This document shows, piece by piece, positions 5,701 to 6,881 of a stretch of 6,881 nt of DNA. The stretch comes from SLJM01 sp964415785 (GTDB lineage: Bacteria > Myxococcota_A > Bradymonadia > Bradymonadales > Bradymonadaceae), in NCBI GenBank assembly GCA_964415785.1, contig CAYQBU010000198.1, positions 1 through 6,881 on the forward strand, in the 5' to 3' direction. Under the pieces are notes generated by a model. It saw only the letters and a program-made list of their open reading frames with translations. It was not told where the DNA came from and ran no database searches. Made by a program: the position numbers and the translations under genes. Within the stretch, counting starts at the first letter, position 1, and every line of letters starts with the position of its first letter.

Positions 5701-6881
5701 CCAGCATCGAATCGAGTTCGTTGTCGCTGACACCCATGCTCAGCTTGACCGTCTCGCGGAAGGTATTGTTCCACTCCGCCGCCGTTTGCTGGGCGGCGTC
5801 GAACATGAACTCCGGATACTCCAGGTTCAAATAGTAGGTGATCGGCTGCGGCGTGCGATCGCTGGTGTCCATGCGCTCGCCATCGTCGTCGAGCATCGTC
5901 TGCCAGATATTCCAGCGATTGACGTAGTAATTACGCTGATCATCGGAATCACCGACGTAGCGGTCCCAGGCCACCCGCTCGGTGCGGAAGTAGCCAAAGC
6001 GCTGATGCATGTCGAATTTCGCCGGTCCGCAACGGTCGGTATAATGCGTTCCGTCGCGTTGAAGCATCCAGTTTCGAACCGTCTCGTTACACTCCACTTC
6101 CACCAGGTAGCCGAGCTCCGGATCGTAAATCTGAGCCGTCTGCATCGACGGGCTTCCCGTCTCACCATCCTGGGTCACCTCGTAGGTGTCGGTGTAGTTG
6201 AGCGGCTCGTAGGTCTCTTCCTGCGGCATGCGCTGCAGCGAGTTACGCACCGACACTCGACCCCCTTCGCAGGACCAAACGGCGTCGAGTCCGTAGGCGC
6301 CAAAGCAGGAGTAAATGTCGGGGTTAAAGGAGTATTCCGTCACCGTGTCGATCAGTTCTTCGTCGATTCGGGTGCGGTTGGGATCGGTGTGGCGATCCTC
6401 CTGGGGAATTTCGTAGCTGATGGCCGCAAAGCGCCCCAGGTCTCCCTGGAAGAGCTGGAATCCGTCGACGAGGTTCGTCGACCAATCCACGCGGATATAG
6501 TCACGGTCATACCAGGGGCGATCGGAGCGGTCTTCCACGATCACATTCGTCGGCTCACCGGTGGATGTGCTGTATTGGCGCTGCACGTCCACGTGATCGC
6601 GAATCGGGAAGGCGGCGACCACACCAAGACGGCGGGCGTCCTCGGCATCGAAGCCTTCATTGAGCCCTTCCGCCAGCTCCACCGTGGAGTGGGCGTAGAG
6701 CACATTTTCGGTCACCGTAAAGCGGATCCGCTTCAACGGTGCTTCCAATGCCGGGAAGGCGAACATCGGCGATTGATTGGGCTCAAAGGAGCCGTCGCCA
6801 ATATTTCCACCTTCCATTTCCGTATCGATGATGGTCTGGGAAAAATACCATTCATGATCGGTCTGAAACATATCTTTGCTG
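2771..6881 (-). CDS. Large metzincin-type zinc-dependent metalloprotease (5' truncated by window edge)
   Basis: The frame is open from the right edge to a TGA at 2771-2773. The first ATG (6869-6871) is probably internal: codons for Ser-Lys-Asp precede it in frame, and the sequence starts abruptly at MFQTDHEWYFSQTIID, which resembles the post-signal region of this family. The true start and export signal are therefore outside. Numbering from that Met, 1,366 residues are present. DIRYSFFNW (487-495) and GPSLADPMTGEIIRG (506-520) precede HEIGHTVGLRH (756-766), the HExxHxxGxxH zinc site with ligands His756, His760, His766 and catalytic Glu757. SIMDY (Met832) is the likely Met-turn. A CSDE motif (Cys957) pairs plausibly with Cys968. 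These elements match bacterial proteases annotated with the EcxA-like/Met_zincin (DUF4953) domain. Ten cysteines, strong acidity and many aromatic residues suggest a secreted or surface enzyme. The substrate is unknown. The gene is intact, with no frameshift, and convergent to its neighbour. Confidence 0.93.
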   Translation of the reverse strand, partial: SKDMFQTDHEWYFSQTIIDTEMEGGNIGDGSFEPNQSPMFAFPALEAPLKRIRFTVTENVLYAHSTVELAEGLNEGFDAEDARRLGVVAAFPIRDHVDVQRQYSTSTGEPTNVIVEDRSDRPWYDRDYIRVDWSTNLVDGFQLFQGDLGRFAAISYEIPQEDRHTDPNRTRIDEELIDTVTEYSFNPDIYSCFGAYGLDAVWSCEGGRVSVRNSLQRMPQEETYEPLNYTDTYEVTQDGETGSPSMQTAQIYDPELGYLVEVECNETVRNWMLQRDGTHYTDRCGPAKFDMHQRFGYFRTERVAWDRYVGDSDDQRNYYVNRWNIWQTMLDDDGERMDTSDRTPQPITYYLNLEYPEFMFDAAQQTAAEWNNTFRETVKLSMGVSDNELDSMLEDEYGHTEMFRIVENSCHPGPLVEWFNEHGHNSDSDRENVSQIFTDYVGTASGDQTMERALWDLPNDSRANLCGELEYATEMRDDMDSRFDWERFGDIRYSFFNWVEENVPWAGYGPSLADPMTGEIIRGNANFAGGYIREQATYAADLIQYFNGELSEDDLIAGVQIRDDLFNQEMDSQRFGLDPDGDDSDVPEGDQLDGDAVADLEVWDRPLMEDMDRKVQTYGLDRVRSEADRVAETMVKNSVQDTRFIEVLETPRVRNIMLSDVEARMAAEAAATERHGENFSEEQFHQAYLDVHTPQIAAERMNKRKRMLGERSIHGHDVITSSLEQLVTYQGVADYFKGKSRDDIRHYFMNGMFVGTQLHEIGHTVGLRHNFSSHADALNYHDEFWQIEQAVVEGQISRDDAYSLQGEMLEDVVGPENAADHDYLSQAETKLASIMDYTSDMTGRFTGLGKYDRAAIKFAYGEVVQQWSDDVYLPNTLSNDLFLGDYRELPIIMAQDHAGEDNAYSIGVDRIINGREYVSIYDAMDDRRRGIEENTAQWETYSFDNDNEPYIDPSVEYNFCSDEFNGQILDCAVWAYGANQSEMVNHAFDSYRALQPFWRHRRHNIARNYENLSAYQNRLIRTMQVSQEPFRYYSIYRWLNLGGFTADLERAAIDGFNFFNELLTTVEPGRYCPFEESQMLVSPHWYHDLEDTYVPADWHADGGGCANPVTVELGDGYLYNFTFSDEYEYRIDSVGTYIDKMLATVMMFNMNAQFAQSAFFTDRRATNLSYWTLFQDEMLDVLGGLVLGDFKQHGAVYENGGVTYVPPVDAETFGLGKVPGDEVDAPRIFNPQSLNHELNGLLGGLIYGSTWEDRAVDFTHYVKVATTNDEWQDFGPEADIVEFVHPVTQQIYAAPVMNGDGVGAQMIERANDLADRYVDARDQLDAAEPGTAQYNQWAALETRRSEQLQDVVSKMDLVRDAIEMTYSLR

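Noticed and set aside
1..6881. Mobile elements, CRISPR repeats, tRNA or rRNA genes, attachment sites
   Set aside because: I looked for terminal inverted repeats, regularly spaced repeats, tRNA-like arms and transposase or integrase motifs and saw none.

Overview
The window reads as ordinary chromosomal DNA from a GC-rich Gram-negative bacterium. The best guess is a member of the Myxococcota/Bradymonadota (former Deltaproteobacteria). The main support is a very large metzincin-type zinc protease with a HEIGHTVGLRHNF active site, a type I associate with predatory or sediment-dwelling members of that group. The C-rich, NNC-biased codon use of the plus-strand genes fits a GC-rich genome. The lineage call is an inference from protein style, not from a marker gene.

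Layout. Bases 1-290 hold the 3' end of an unrecognised plus-strand gene. After a 21-base gap come an ABC-transporter ATPase (312-1265) and an ABC-2 type permease (1262-2047), which overlap by four bases (ATGA). All three probably share one operon. After a 99-base gap containing a small hairpin, a separate plus-strand gene (2147-2668) encodes a 173-residue START-like (SRPBCC/DUF2505-like) protein. A strong intrinsic terminator at 2716-2747 then separates this block from a convergent minus-strand gene. That gene fills the rest of the window (2771-6881) and encodes at least 1,369 residues of a zinc metalloprotease. Its true start and probable export signal lie beyond the right edge.

How the genes work together. 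The ATPase and permease form a classic two-gene transporter of the ABC-2/NatAB/GldA type, most likely an exporter assembled as two ATPases plus two permeases; the substrate cannot be read from sequence. The START-like protein would bind a hydrophobic ligand, but any link to the transporter rests only on adjacency. The metalloprotease is transcribed toward them and is probably an independent secreted or surface enzyme.

There is no sign of a mobile element, CRISPR array, RNA gene or phage. The points most worth a second look are the large acidic insertion inside the protease catalytic domain, the asymmetric terminator, the Glu in the ATPase Q-loop position and the unidentified upstream gene. 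I do not see a clearly new multi-gene system.
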